NCBI GenBank assembly: GCA_902803745.1 | Contig: CADCRB010000081.1 | Span: forward strand, 1-11,678 | DNA length: 11,678 bases | Direction of reading: 5' to 3' | Origin: an uncultured Lachnospiraceae bacterium | GTDB lineage: Bacteria; Bacillota; Clostridia; Lachnospirales; Lachnospiraceae | In this document: one piece after another, positions 1 through 6,600 of the stretch | Layout of the letters: each line of letters opens with the position of its first letter | How positions within the stretch are numbered: the stretch's first letter is position 1 | Notes under the pieces: model-generated | Told to the model about the DNA's origin: nothing | What the model saw: the letters and a program-made list of their open reading frames with translations, nothing else | The model's database searches: none | Position numbers and translations under genes: made by a program

Positions 1-231
1 AACGATATGATCGACGCGATCCAGGAAGAGACGGTAAAGACTTTATTCCACATAAGAGTGGAGGAGAAGGTCGAGCGCGAGCAGGTCGCGAAGGTCACCG
101 GAACAAATAAGGACGATACAGTAAAGAAAGGTCCTAAGACCCGGACGGAGAAAAAGGTTTATCCAAATGATCCGTGTCCTTGCGGATCAGGAAAGAAATT
201 CAAGAACTGCTGCGGCAGAGGGGCATCATAA
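1..231 (+). CDS. secA: SecA preprotein translocase ATPase, C-terminal end (partial)
   Basis: This is the last 76 codons of secA; the gene begins upstream of the window. SecA is the cytosolic ATPase that drives unfolded preproteins through the SecYEG channel. The visible part starts in the final helical region, passes through a charged, lysine-rich linker of low complexity, and ends in the typical SecA zinc-binding tail. Its cysteine codons are at 175, 181, 208 and 211, in a CPCGSG...KNCCG arrangement, the C-x-C-x8-C-C form of the motif that in well-studied SecA proteins binds zinc and contacts SecB or the ribosome. The TAA stop is at 229-231, five bases before prfB. secA followed by prfB is a common order in Firmicutes. 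The identification rests on this tail and on the neighbour, and is secure. Confidence 0.95.
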   Translation, partial: NDMIDAIQEETVKTLFHIRVEEKVEREQVAKVTGTNKDDTVKKGPKTRTEKKVYPNDPCPCGSGKKFKNCCGRGAS

Positions 232-236
232 AACGG

Positions 237-1364
237 ATGGTTGAATTAGATAATCTGAAAATTGAAATAAAAGAATATGAAGCACCGCTCTCAGAGCTTA
301 AGGCTTCTCTCGATCTTGAAAGCAAGGCAAACCGTATTGCAGAGCTTGAAAGGAAAATGGAGGAACCGGGGTTTTGGGATGATCCGCAGAAGAGCCAAAA
401 GGAATCTCAATTGCTTGGTGATCTCAGGAATGATGTAAAAGGCTATACCGAGCTTGAAACAAAATATACGGATATGCTGGATCTCATCGATATGGCCAAT
501 GATGAAAATGATGAATCCATGGTAGCTGAGATAAAGACTGACTTTGAAGGCTTCAGGCAGAGCTTTGACGAGATGAAGACGGCAACGCTGCTTTCCGAAA
601 AGTATGACGATGCTAATGCCATAATTAATATCAACGCCGGCGCAGGCGGTACGGAGTCCTGCGACTGGGCTTCGATGCTGTATCGTATGTATGGCAAGTG
701 GGCGGACAGACATGGATATAAGATAGACGAGCTTGATATGCTGCCGGGGGATGAAGCCGGGATAAAGTCCGTTGAGTTTCAGGTGAACGGGCTCAATGCG
801 TATGGTTTTCTTAAATCCGAAAAGGGCGTACACAGGCTGGTCCGTATTTCTCCCTTTAATGCACAGGGCAAAAGACAGACATCCTTTGTTTCGGTCGATG
901 TTATGCCTGATATAGAGGATGATATAGATATAGAGATCAAGCCTGATGATATCAGGATAGATACCTACAGATCCTCCGGAGCAGGCGGACAGCATATTAA
1001 CAAGACTTCATCAGCGATCCGCATCACGCACTTTCCCACAGGGATAGTGGTCACCTGTCAGAATGAGAGAAGCCAGTTCCAGAATAAGGACAAGGCTATG
1101 CAGATATTAAAGTCCAAGCTTTATATGCTTGCCAAGGAAAACAATGCAGAGAAGCTTTCCGAAATAAGAGGCGAGGTAAAGGATAATGCGTGGGGATCTC
1201 AGATAAGATCATATTTCCTGCAGCCTTATCAGCTGGTAAAGGATCTTCGGACTGACTGTGAGATAGCACAGGCGGATTCGGTTCTTGACGGTAACATAGA
1301 TCCGTTCATTAATGCCTATCTGAAGTGGATGGCAACAAAAAAGAAAGAGGATAACAAACAGTAA
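237..1364 (+). CDS. prfB: Peptide chain release factor 2 (RF2)
   Basis: RF2 recognises UGA and UAA stop codons in the ribosomal A site and triggers peptide release. The 375-residue product has a helical N-terminal domain (MVELDNLK start, EEPGFWDD near residue 43). It has the stop-codon-reading tripeptide SPF at residues 205-207 and the catalytic GGQ loop at 250-252, within SSGAGGQHINKTSSA. Both fall at the same numbers as in E. coli RF2, which confirms length and class (RF1 would have P-x-T instead of SPF). The ATG at 237 is chosen because family members start with this VELDxLK sequence; AGGGG at 219-223 is a plausible but distant ribosome binding site. A longer reading from GTG at 174 would lie inside the secA tail. 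Many prfB genes carry an in-frame UGA near codon 25 that needs a +1 frameshift. Here that stretch reads Ser-Leu-Asp-Leu-Glu without a stop, so that autoregulation is absent. Confidence 0.98.
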   Translation: MVELDNLKIEIKEYEAPLSELKASLDLESKANRIAELERKMEEPGFWDDPQKSQKESQLLGDLRNDVKGYTELETKYTDMLDLIDMANDENDESMVAEIKTDFEGFRQSFDEMKTATLLSEKYDDANAIININAGAGGTESCDWASMLYRMYGKWADRHGYKIDELDMLPGDEAGIKSVEFQVNGLNAYGFLKSEKGVHRLVRISPFNAQGKRQTSFVSVDVMPDIEDDIDIEIKPDDIRIDTYRSSGAGGQHINKTSSAIRITHFPTGIVVTCQNERSQFQNKDKAMQILKSKLYMLAKENNAEKLSEIRGEVKDNAWGSQIRSYFLQPYQLVKDLRTDCEIAQADSVLDGNIDPFINAYLKWMATKKKEDNKQ

Positions 1365-2581
1365 TGATCAAGGCAGCAATACTTGGATACGGTACCGTAG
1401 GCAGCGGAGTATATAATGTGATCCATTCTAACGGAAGACTGGTGAACGAGCGTGCAGGGCAGGAGATCGAGGTAAAGTATGTGCTGGATCTCAGGGATTT
1501 TCCCGGAGACCCTGTGGAGAAGGTGCTCACACATGACTTTGAGGATATCATCAATGATCCCGAAGTAAAGATCGTGATAGAGGTAATGGGAGGGATCAAT
1601 CCGGCTTTTGACTTTACAATGAGATGCCTCGAAGAAGGGAAGAATGTATGCACTTCAAATAAGGAGCTGGTGGCAGAGCATGGCCTGGAGCTTATGAGGA
1701 CTGCCCGTGAGAATGATGTTAACTATTTCTTTGAAGCTAGCTGCGGCGGTGGAATACCGATAATACGGGCACTTAATGACTGCCTTACTGCAGACGATAT
1801 AGACGGTATCACCGGTATACTGAACGGAACGACAAATTATATCCTTACCGAGATGGCTGAAAACGGAACCGGCTTTGGAAAGGCCTTGAAGCAGGCCCAG
1901 ACAAAGGGCTTTGCGGAGCGTGATCCGAGTGCGGATGTAGACGCATTTGATCCTGCGAGAAAGATAGCGATTCTTGCATCCATAGTTTTTGGAAGTTCGG
2001 TAGATTATAAAGATGTTTATACAGAGGGAATAAGAAAGATCACGGCTGAGGACATCAGATATGCATCGACATTAGGATACGCGATCAAGCTTCTTGCTGA
2101 GGCGAAAAGGACTGAAGACGGTGTACGGGTTTATGTGGCGCCTTTTCTGGTTGATCCCTCGCATCCCCTTTATCCCATAAACGGTGTAATGAATGCCGTA
2201 TATGTACATGGGAACATGCTTGGTGATGCTGTATTTACAGGCGCCGGAGCGGGATCTTTGCCAACGGCATCAGCAGTAGTGGCTGATGTGATAGGAGCGG
2301 CGCGTCATGACGGTAAGAGGGCGTACTGCGGCTGGAAACATGACGAAAAACTGGTGCTTGCCTCGAATGACAGTGTGAGAAGGAAATATCTGGTGAGGAT
2401 CCTTACAGAGGATGAAGGAAATGCAAATAAGGTCTTTTCACCAGATGGATTTCTTGATACAATATCAGTAGGCGAACTTGAAGACGAGATCGCATTTATT
2501 ACACCGGAGCTTTCGGAAGAGGAGTTTAATACGAAGGCCAAAGCATTTGGAAAGGTCATCAGCAGGATAAGGTTCTACTGA
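1364..2581 (+). CDS. hom: Homoserine dehydrogenase
   Basis: The enzyme catalyses NAD(P)H-dependent reduction of L-aspartate 4-semialdehyde to L-homoserine, the branch point to threonine, methionine and isoleucine. The 405-residue protein starts with a Rossmann nucleotide-binding motif, GYGTVGSG at residues 8-15. It contains TSNKELVA and GGGIPIIR, the substrate-domain sequence GILNGTTNYIL, and a D-x-D-A-F-D-P-A-R-K segment with Asp196 and Lys200 in the region of the catalytic Asp/Lys pair. GAGSLPTASAVVADV follows. The last ~80 residues (after KYLVRI) look like a short ACT-type regulatory domain, which in this family mediates threonine feedback; that role is inferred. The start codon overlaps the prfB stop in a TAATG junction, so translation is probably coupled. 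Length is usual for monofunctional homoserine dehydrogenases; there is no aspartokinase fusion. Confidence 0.95.
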   Translation: MIKAAILGYGTVGSGVYNVIHSNGRLVNERAGQEIEVKYVLDLRDFPGDPVEKVLTHDFEDIINDPEVKIVIEVMGGINPAFDFTMRCLEEGKNVCTSNKELVAEHGLELMRTARENDVNYFFEASCGGGIPIIRALNDCLTADDIDGITGILNGTTNYILTEMAENGTGFGKALKQAQTKGFAERDPSADVDAFDPARKIAILASIVFGSSVDYKDVYTEGIRKITAEDIRYASTLGYAIKLLAEAKRTEDGVRVYVAPFLVDPSHPLYPINGVMNAVYVHGNMLGDAVFTGAGAGSLPTASAVVADVIGAARHDGKRAYCGWKHDEKLVLASNDSVRRKYLVRILTEDEGNANKVFSPDGFLDTISVGELEDEIAFITPELSEEEFNTKAKAFGKVISRIRFY

Positions 2582-2611
2582 TGATCAGGCGGTCTGAAAG
2601 GCGGTGATCAT
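2581..2611 (+). promoter_or_regulatory. Inverted repeat framing the ribosome binding site of the next gene
   Basis: Seven-base arms ATGATCA (2581-2587) and TGATCAT (2605-2611) are exact reverse complements and end directly before the ATG at 2612. The 17-base loop contains GGCGG twice and the likely Shine-Dalgarno sequence AAAGG (2597-2601). The motif TGATCA occurs a third time at 2613-2618. If the RNA folds, the loop would present the ribosome binding site while the start codon sits beside the stem. The arms are visible in the sequence; a regulatory role is speculative because TGATCA is itself a palindrome and can pair by chance. Confidence 0.35.
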
Positions 2612-3178
2612 ATGATCAATCCTATAAGTGGGAGCGGATCATTCGGTACTTACGGCATTTGGGGCATGGGTCCCGGTATGAGCGGAGGATCGGACATCGG
2701 AGCACAGGGTGCTGCCGGTGCTTTTGGTGCGTCAGGGGCAGTAGGCAAGGCTGAGGAAGCAAAGCCTGTTGTCAATCCCGGTGAGTCAACGGAGATAAAG
2801 CCGGGCAAGAGAGTATCCCCTGCAGAATGCCAGACCTGTAAGGAGAGGAAGTACCAGGACGGTTCTGACGAAATGGTGTCATTTAAGAGCGCGCAGCATA
2901 TTTCTCCTACTGAAGCCGGTAACAGAGTCAGAGCTCATGAGCAGGAGCATGTGGCTAATGCCTATGAGAAGGCAGCCAAGGACGGAGGAAAGGTTCTGCA
3001 GGCTTCGGTTTCGATCCATACAGCTATCTGTCCAGAGTGCGGCAGGACGTATGTATCGGGTGGTGAGACCAATACCAAGATCGAGTATAGTCATGAAAAG
3101 GAGAGTCCTTATATGAAGGCCAGGAAGAAGATGGATCAGCAGCTTCTCCCCGGAATGAATCTGGATATCTCTGCTTGA
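2612..3178 (+). CDS. Putative HExxH zinc metallopeptidase, SprA-related
   Basis: A 188-residue protein of unproven function. Residues 1-50 are rich in glycine, serine and alanine and probably disordered; there is no signal peptide or membrane segment. The rest is compact: CQTC at 73-76, then KYQDGSDE and the run RAHEQEHVANA holding HEQEH at 109-113, which fits the HExxH zinc-binding motif. ICPECGRTY follows with a second CxxC at 140-143. The RAHEQEH segment resembles the SprA-related family of putative metalloproteases (Pfam name as I remember it, not searched), and the two CxxC pairs suggest an additional structural zinc or a disulfide. No clear third metal ligand can be named. The gene starts 30 bases after hom with AAAGG at 2597-2601 as ribosome binding site. 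Nothing around it shows a target or partner. Protease activity is inference; a structural zinc protein is the alternative. Confidence 0.65.
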   Translation: MINPISGSGSFGTYGIWGMGPGMSGGSDIGAQGAAGAFGASGAVGKAEEAKPVVNPGESTEIKPGKRVSPAECQTCKERKYQDGSDEMVSFKSAQHISPTEAGNRVRAHEQEHVANAYEKAAKDGGKVLQASVSIHTAICPECGRTYVSGGETNTKIEYSHEKESPYMKARKKMDQQLLPGMNLDISA

Positions 3179-3196
3179 ATAATAAAAAAATAAGTA

Positions 3197-3331
3197 TTCT
3201 TCGGGGCAGGGTGAGAATCCCTACCGGCGGTATAGTCCGCGAGCTCTGTATTACAGAGCAGGATCCGGTCAGATTCCGGAACCGACAGTGTTAGGCAGCA
3301 GTATAAGCCTTAAGTCTGGATGGGAGAAGAG
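3197..3331 (+). promoter_or_regulatory. FMN riboswitch (RFN element)
   Basis: The sequence matches the RFN consensus almost base for base: TCTTCGGGGCAGGGTGA at the 5' side, CTACCGGCGGTATAGTCCGC (3221-3240), a variable hairpin GCTCTGT/ACAGAGC (3243-3249 with 3253-3259), GGATCCGGT, ATTCCGGAACCGACAGT, and AAGTCTGGATGGGAGAAGA at the 3' side. The closing helix P1 pairs TCTTC (3198-3202) exactly with GAAGA (3326-3330). FMN riboswitches bind flavin mononucleotide and usually turn off riboflavin synthesis or uptake genes; here the controlled gene is ribU. A strong terminator 38 bases downstream argues for control by premature termination. I did not find a clear antiterminator; CGGGG at 3202-3206 can pair with CCCCG at 3369-3373 but is short. 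The promoter is not obvious: AATAAT (3178-3183) is a possible -10 with only a poor -35. The 317-base span 3179-3495 between coding regions holds this element, the terminator and one further hairpin. Confidence 0.97.
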
Positions 3332-3367
3332 ATAATTGCGTTTATACGCATTTATTTTGTTTAGTGA

Positions 3368-3394
3368 ACCCCGGGGTATCCCGGGGTCTTTTAT
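3368..3394 (+). terminator. Intrinsic terminator of the FMN riboswitch
   Basis: Eight-base arms ACCCCGGG (3368-3375) and CCCGGGGT (3380-3387) are perfect complements around a four-base loop GTAT, followed by CTTTTATT. This very GC-rich stem with a short U-tract lies between the riboswitch aptamer and ribU, the expected position of an FMN-dependent expression platform. A weaker hairpin, TGCGT (3337-3341) with ACGCA (3346-3350), lies between the aptamer and the terminator. Confidence 0.88.
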
Positions 3395-3402
3395 TGAGGA
3401 GA

Positions 3403-3445
3403 ATGATACTGTTCAAAGTCGAGGAGCAGCGACTTGCAGTATCAT
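3403..3445 (+). other. Extended hairpin in the ribU leader, after the terminator
   Basis: Outer arms ATGATACTG (3403-3411) and CAGTATCAT (3437-3445) pair perfectly over nine bases. Inside them AAGTCG (3416-3421) pairs with CGACTT (3430-3435), leaving an eight-base loop AGGAGCAG and a small asymmetric internal loop. The structure lies only in transcripts that have passed the riboswitch terminator, 50 bases before the ribU start. It has no U-tract, so it is not a second terminator. The AGGAG in its loop looks like a Shine-Dalgarno sequence but no start codon follows at proper distance. Function unknown. Confidence 0.55.
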
Positions 3446-3495
3446 CCGGTCAGACTAAGTCAGATATAATCTGGCGCTTAAAAGAGGAGGAAGAA

Positions 3496-4083
3496 ATGAA
3501 TACAAGATTAAGAAAACTTACCGGTACTGCAATGCTGTCGGCAGCAGCTTATGTTCTGATGTTCCTGGAATTCCCGATACCATTTTTGATACCGCCATTT
3601 ATCAAGATGGATTTTTCCGAGCTCCCGGCTCTGCTGGCTGCTTTTGCTTATGGTCCGCTTTGGGGGGCTGCAGTATGCCTTATCAAGAATCTGATACATC
3701 TGCTGAATACGCAGTCCGGAGGAGTAGGAGAGCTGTCCAATTTTCTTCTTGGAGCCTGCTTTGTCATAACGGCCGGTGCGGTATACAGAAAAATGCATTC
3801 GAAGAAAGGTGCCCTTATCGGATCTGTGGCCGGTGCGGTATTAATGGGTATATTTTCTCTTTTTACAAACTACTACGTTGTTTATCCCATCTACACCAAC
3901 TTTATGCCGATGGAAGCTATAATAGGCGCATATCAGCTCATACTGCCTTCGGTTGATGATCTTTGGGATTGTCTTCTCATATTCAATCTTCCGTTTACGG
4001 TCGCAAAAGGACTATGCTCAGTCATTATTTCCATGCTGATTTACAAGCCCTTAAGAAATGTATTAAAGGGGAATACTGTTTGA
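3496..4083 (+). CDS. ribU: Riboflavin ECF transporter substrate-binding subunit RibU
   Basis: RibU is the small membrane S component that captures riboflavin and works with the shared energy-coupling module (EcfA, EcfA', EcfT), which is not in this window. The 195-residue product is very hydrophobic with about six membrane segments, roughly residues 9-27, 44-66, 79-97, 104-130, 143-163 and 165-187. The signature FPIPFLIPPFIKMDFSELPALLAAFAYGP region (residues 26-54) and CLIKNLIHLL (61-70) are typical of RibU, as is GVGELSNFLLG (76-86). The upstream FMN riboswitch independently supports riboflavin as substrate. The ATG at 3496 is preferred for its strong AGAGGAGGA ribosome binding site (3483-3491) and because MNTRLRKLTG is a normal RibU start. 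An in-frame ATG at 3403 would add 31 hydrophilic residues; its GAGG is only three bases away and it lies in a hairpin arm. Riboflavin repression is expected through the riboswitch. Confidence 0.94.
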   Translation: MNTRLRKLTGTAMLSAAAYVLMFLEFPIPFLIPPFIKMDFSELPALLAAFAYGPLWGAAVCLIKNLIHLLNTQSGGVGELSNFLLGACFVITAGAVYRKMHSKKGALIGSVAGAVLMGIFSLFTNYYVVYPIYTNFMPMEAIIGAYQLILPSVDDLWDCLLIFNLPFTVAKGLCSVIISMLIYKPLRNVLKGNTV

Positions 4084-4116
4084 CAGTTTACAGTATTTAA
4101 GCGAAAATAAAGTGTT

Positions 4117-4557
4117 ATGAAGGTTTTTGAAACAGAGTCTCCAAAGGGGACTTTTGAGCTTGCAAAAAAAATGGGTGAGACCTGTAGTGCGGGCACGGTA
4201 ATAGCGCTCTCCGGAGATCTTGGCACCGGGAAGACCGTATTTGCCAAGGGGTTTGCTGCCGGACTCGGAATAACAGGTCTTGTGAGCTCTCCGACTTATA
4301 CCATAGTACAGCAGTATGATGATGGAAGGCTTCCGCTGTATCATTTTGATGTTTATCGAATAAACGATCCCTCTGAGATAGAGGAAACGGGCTTTGACGA
4401 CTGTATCAGCGGAGCCGGAGTGACGCTCATTGAGTGGGCGGATAGTATAAGGGATATCATACCGGAGAAGGCTATATGGATAACTCTGGAGAAGGATATA
4501 GAGAAGGGCTTTGATCACCGTAAGGTAAAGGTGGAAGATGAACATACTGGCGATTGA
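4117..4557 (+). CDS. tsaE: tRNA threonylcarbamoyladenosine biosynthesis ATPase TsaE
   Basis: TsaE is a small P-loop ATPase that activates the TsaB-TsaD complex during synthesis of N6-threonylcarbamoyladenosine (t6A) at position 37 of tRNAs decoding ANN codons. The 146-residue protein carries Walker A GDLGTGKT at residues 33-40, the family segment SSPTYTIVQQY at 57-67, HFDVYR at 76-81, and the acidic pair EW at 106-107 within LIEWAD. Length is normal. It starts 33 bases after ribU, with no recognisable Shine-Dalgarno sequence in the AT-rich gap, unlike most neighbours. Its 3' end overlaps tsaB by 20 bases. It is the first gene of the coupled tsaE-tsaB-rimI-rnz-unknown-tsaD run. Whether it is transcribed from ribU or from its own promoter cannot be decided here. 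Confidence 0.95.
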   Translation: MKVFETESPKGTFELAKKMGETCSAGTVIALSGDLGTGKTVFAKGFAAGLGITGLVSSPTYTIVQQYDDGRLPLYHFDVYRINDPSEIEETGFDDCISGAGVTLIEWADSIRDIIPEKAIWITLEKDIEKGFDHRKVKVEDEHTGD

Positions 4558-5248
4558 TTCATCGGGACTTGCCGCGAGCTGCGCGATCCTGTCGGAGGAT
4601 GTGATAAGAGCAGAGTTTTTTGTCTGCAATAAGCTTACGCATTCGGAGACTCTGCTGCCAATGGTGGATCAGGCAATAAACGCTTCAGGGCTGACTCTTG
4701 ATGAAATGGATGCTGTAGCAGTAACTTCAGGTCCCGGCTCTTTCACAGGGTTAAGGATAGGGGCCGCCACCGCAAAAGGGCTCGCTGAATCGATAAAGAA
4801 ACCTTTGATAGGGGTACCGACAGTAGATGCTCTTGCCTGCAACATGTCAGGATATGACGGATATATCGTACCATTGATGGATGCGAGAAGGAATGAGACA
4901 TACACGGGTATTTATTCTTTTGAAAAAGATGAGCTGAGAGTGATAAGGGATCAATGCGCTGTTCCTTTGACTGACATAATCGCAGATGTTAATTCCAGAG
5001 GTAAAAAGACGGTGTTTCTCGGAGACGGAGTAAGGGGCTTTGAGGAGCAGATTATAGAAACCTGTAAGGTACAGTTTGAGCTTGCACCCGCAAGTCACAG
5101 ACTCCAGAGGGCTTCAAGTGTTGCCGTGCTTGCCGGAAAATACTATGGAACAGGCAGATATACTGATGCTGCAGGATTTGTTCCGGTATATCTCAGGACA
5201 TCACAGGCAGAGAGGGAGCGTGAAAAGGCTCTGAATGATAACATTTGA
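4538..5248 (+). CDS. tsaB: tRNA threonylcarbamoyladenosine biosynthesis protein TsaB
   Basis: TsaB is the ASKHA-fold partner that dimerises with TsaD and is needed for t6A formation; it lacks the full catalytic site itself. The 236-residue product begins with NILAIDSSG (residues 2-10). It has HSETLLP (35-41), the hallmark SGPGSFTGLRIG (64-75), and PLMDARRNETY (112-122), all typical of TsaB (formerly YeaZ). The start lies inside the end of tsaE, with GGTGGA just ahead of the ATG serving as ribosome binding site. The gene overlaps rimI by 14 bases at its end. The C-terminus is rich in charged residues (QAEREREKALND), as in other Firmicute TsaB proteins. Confusion with TsaD is excluded by the short length and the absence of the HxxxH metal motif. 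Confidence 0.94.
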   Translation: MNILAIDSSGLAASCAILSEDVIRAEFFVCNKLTHSETLLPMVDQAINASGLTLDEMDAVAVTSGPGSFTGLRIGAATAKGLAESIKKPLIGVPTVDALACNMSGYDGYIVPLMDARRNETYTGIYSFEKDELRVIRDQCAVPLTDIIADVNSRGKKTVFLGDGVRGFEEQIIETCKVQFELAPASHRLQRASSVAVLAGKYYGTGRYTDAAGFVPVYLRTSQAEREREKALNDNI

Positions 5249-5693
5249 ACGTATGAAAATTGATGACTGCGAAAGAGCGGCTGAGCTGGAAAGCGCGATA
5301 TTCGGGAACGATGCATGGAGCGCTGATGACTTCAGGGAATCCTTGTGCTGTGATTATGCTGTTTACGTGGTGGCGAGGAATACGGAGAAAGACGAAATGA
5401 TAGCCTGTGCCGGTATACGGAATATGTGCGGGGACGGGGATATAACCAATGTGCTGGTTGACAGCGGATACAGAAATCAGGGAATAGCAGAGCACCTGCT
5501 AAGATATCTTATGCAGGAAAGCAGGGCTATAGGTGTAAGGAATTTTACATTGGAAGTCAGAAGATCAAATCTTCCTGCTATAAAACTGTATGAAAAGCTG
5601 GGGTTTGTTTCCGAGGGAATAAGACCCGGATTCTATGATTCACCAAAGGAAGATGCAATGATATATTGGAAAAGGGAAGCCTCTGATGTTTGA
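5235..5693 (+). CDS. rimI: GNAT-family N-acetyltransferase, RimI-like
   Basis: A 152-residue single-domain GNAT acetyltransferase. RimI in E. coli acetylates the N-terminal alanine of ribosomal protein S18; homologues next to tsaB and tsaD are usually called RimI, although several have broader protein N-terminal or lysine targets. The acetyl-CoA binding motif A is visible as NVLVDSGYRNQGIAEHLL (residues 72-89), with R-x-x-G-x-A at 80-85. The motif B segment RSNLPAIKLYEKLGF is at 110-124, with Tyr119 in the place of the usual general-acid tyrosine. It overlaps tsaB by 14 bases and rnz by 8 bases, and AAAAGG (5223-5228) gives a good ribosome binding site. Exact substrate is inferred from family and context, not shown. 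Confidence 0.9.
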   Translation: MITFERMKIDDCERAAELESAIFGNDAWSADDFRESLCCDYAVYVVARNTEKDEMIACAGIRNMCGDGDITNVLVDSGYRNQGIAEHLLRYLMQESRAIGVRNFTLEVRRSNLPAIKLYEKLGFVSEGIRPGFYDSPKEDAMIYWKREASDV

Positions 5694-6600
5694 TATTACG
5701 CTCCTTGGAACAGGCGGAATGATGCCTCTGCCGTACAGATATCTTACGAGCCTGATGCTCAGGTTTGGGGGAAAAGGGATCCTTATAGACTGCGGAGAAG
5801 CAACACAGTGCGCTATGAGAAAGAAAGCTCTTTCTCCAAAGGGGATAGATGCCATATTATTTACGCATTATCATGCAGATCACATCAGCGGACTGCCGGG
5901 GATGATGCTTTCAATGGCAAATTCTGACAGGACGGATCCGGTACTCCTGGTTGGACCAAAGGGGCTTGAAAGGATCGTCAGATCGCTTCTTATTATTGCG
6001 CAGGGCCTTCCGTTTGATATAAAGCTTATGGAGCTTTCGGCGAGTGAAGAAGGATTTGATGTCTTCGGTATGCACGTGAAGGCGTTCAAGGTGAATCATA
6101 ATGTGACATGCTACGGCTATTCGGTCAGCGTGAAAAGAGCCGGTAAGTTTAACGCTGATGAGGCAAAACGTCTGGATATACCGCTTGAATTCTGGAACCC
6201 GCTGCAGAAGGGGAATATATGCAAAGGAGATGACGGCAGGGTCTTTACTCCGGACATGGTCATGGGAGAGGAAAGGCGCGGTCTGAAGGTGACCTATACC
6301 ACAGATACAAGACCTGCAAAGTCTATAGAAGTGAATGCTGCCGGTTCGGATATTTTTATCTGCGAGGGAATGTACGGTAATCCGGAGGATCAGGTGAAGG
6401 CAAGGGAAAAGAAGCATATGATGTTTTCGGAGGCGGCGCAGATCGCGAAAAATGCCGGGGTAAAAGAATTATGGCTTACCCATTACAGCCCTTCACTTAC
6501 AGATCCGAGGGAATTTCTGCATACGGCAAGAGAGATATTCCCGGAGACGGCTGCCTCCAGGGACGGAAGGCATAAGGAGCTGAACTATGAAGAAGAATAA
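5686..6600 (+). CDS. rnz: Ribonuclease Z (tRNA 3' endonuclease)
   Basis: RNase Z is a zinc-dependent metallo-beta-lactamase-fold endonuclease that removes the 3' trailer of tRNA precursors, above all those lacking an encoded CCA. The 304-residue length is that of the short bacterial form. Zinc ligands can be followed: HYHADH at residues 61-66 (His61, His63, Asp65, His66), His138 in VNHNV, Asp207 in TDTRP and His266 in LTHYSPS, with spacing as in B. subtilis RNase Z. GMYG and the KKHMMFSEAA segment (243-250) hold the second-shell histidine region. The GTGGMMPLP start is normal for the family. It overlaps rimI by 8 bases and the next gene by 14 bases. Its place inside a t6A cluster makes this a tRNA maturation operon. 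A generic MBL hydrolase is less likely given the RNase Z-specific TDTRP and LTHYSPS motifs. Confidence 0.95.
   Translation: MFDITLLGTGGMMPLPYRYLTSLMLRFGGKGILIDCGEATQCAMRKKALSPKGIDAILFTHYHADHISGLPGMMLSMANSDRTDPVLLVGPKGLERIVRSLLIIAQGLPFDIKLMELSASEEGFDVFGMHVKAFKVNHNVTCYGYSVSVKRAGKFNADEAKRLDIPLEFWNPLQKGNICKGDDGRVFTPDMVMGEERRGLKVTYTTDTRPAKSIEVNAAGSDIFICEGMYGNPEDQVKAREKKHMMFSEAAQIAKNAGVKELWLTHYSPSLTDPREFLHTAREIFPETAASRDGRHKELNYEEE

Noticed and set aside
174..236. prfB start at GTG 174, overlapping secA
   Set aside because: The extra 21 residues are an out-of-frame reading of the conserved SecA zinc tail and do not belong to the RF2 family.
291..995. Long minus-strand reading frame of 234 codons opposite prfB
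   Set aside because: It is a shadow of prfB: low-complexity hydrophobic translation, no family resemblance and no ribosome binding site.
3364..3495. Longer ribU reading frame starting at 3364 or at ATG 3403
   Set aside because: The part from 3364 is inside the riboswitch terminator; the extra residues are hydrophilic and unlike RibU, and ATG 3496 has a far better ribosome binding site. The 3403 start is kept only as a remote alternative.
4080..4110. Exact TTGACA (4080-4085) overlapping the ribU stop codon, as a promoter for tsaE
   Set aside because: No good -10 stands 16-18 bases downstream (GAAAAT/AAAATA only), and the start site would fall almost on the tsaE ATG.
4063..4629. Minus-strand reading frame of 188 codons opposite tsaE
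   Set aside because: It lies opposite tsaE with its conserved Walker A motif; the translation has no recognisable domain.
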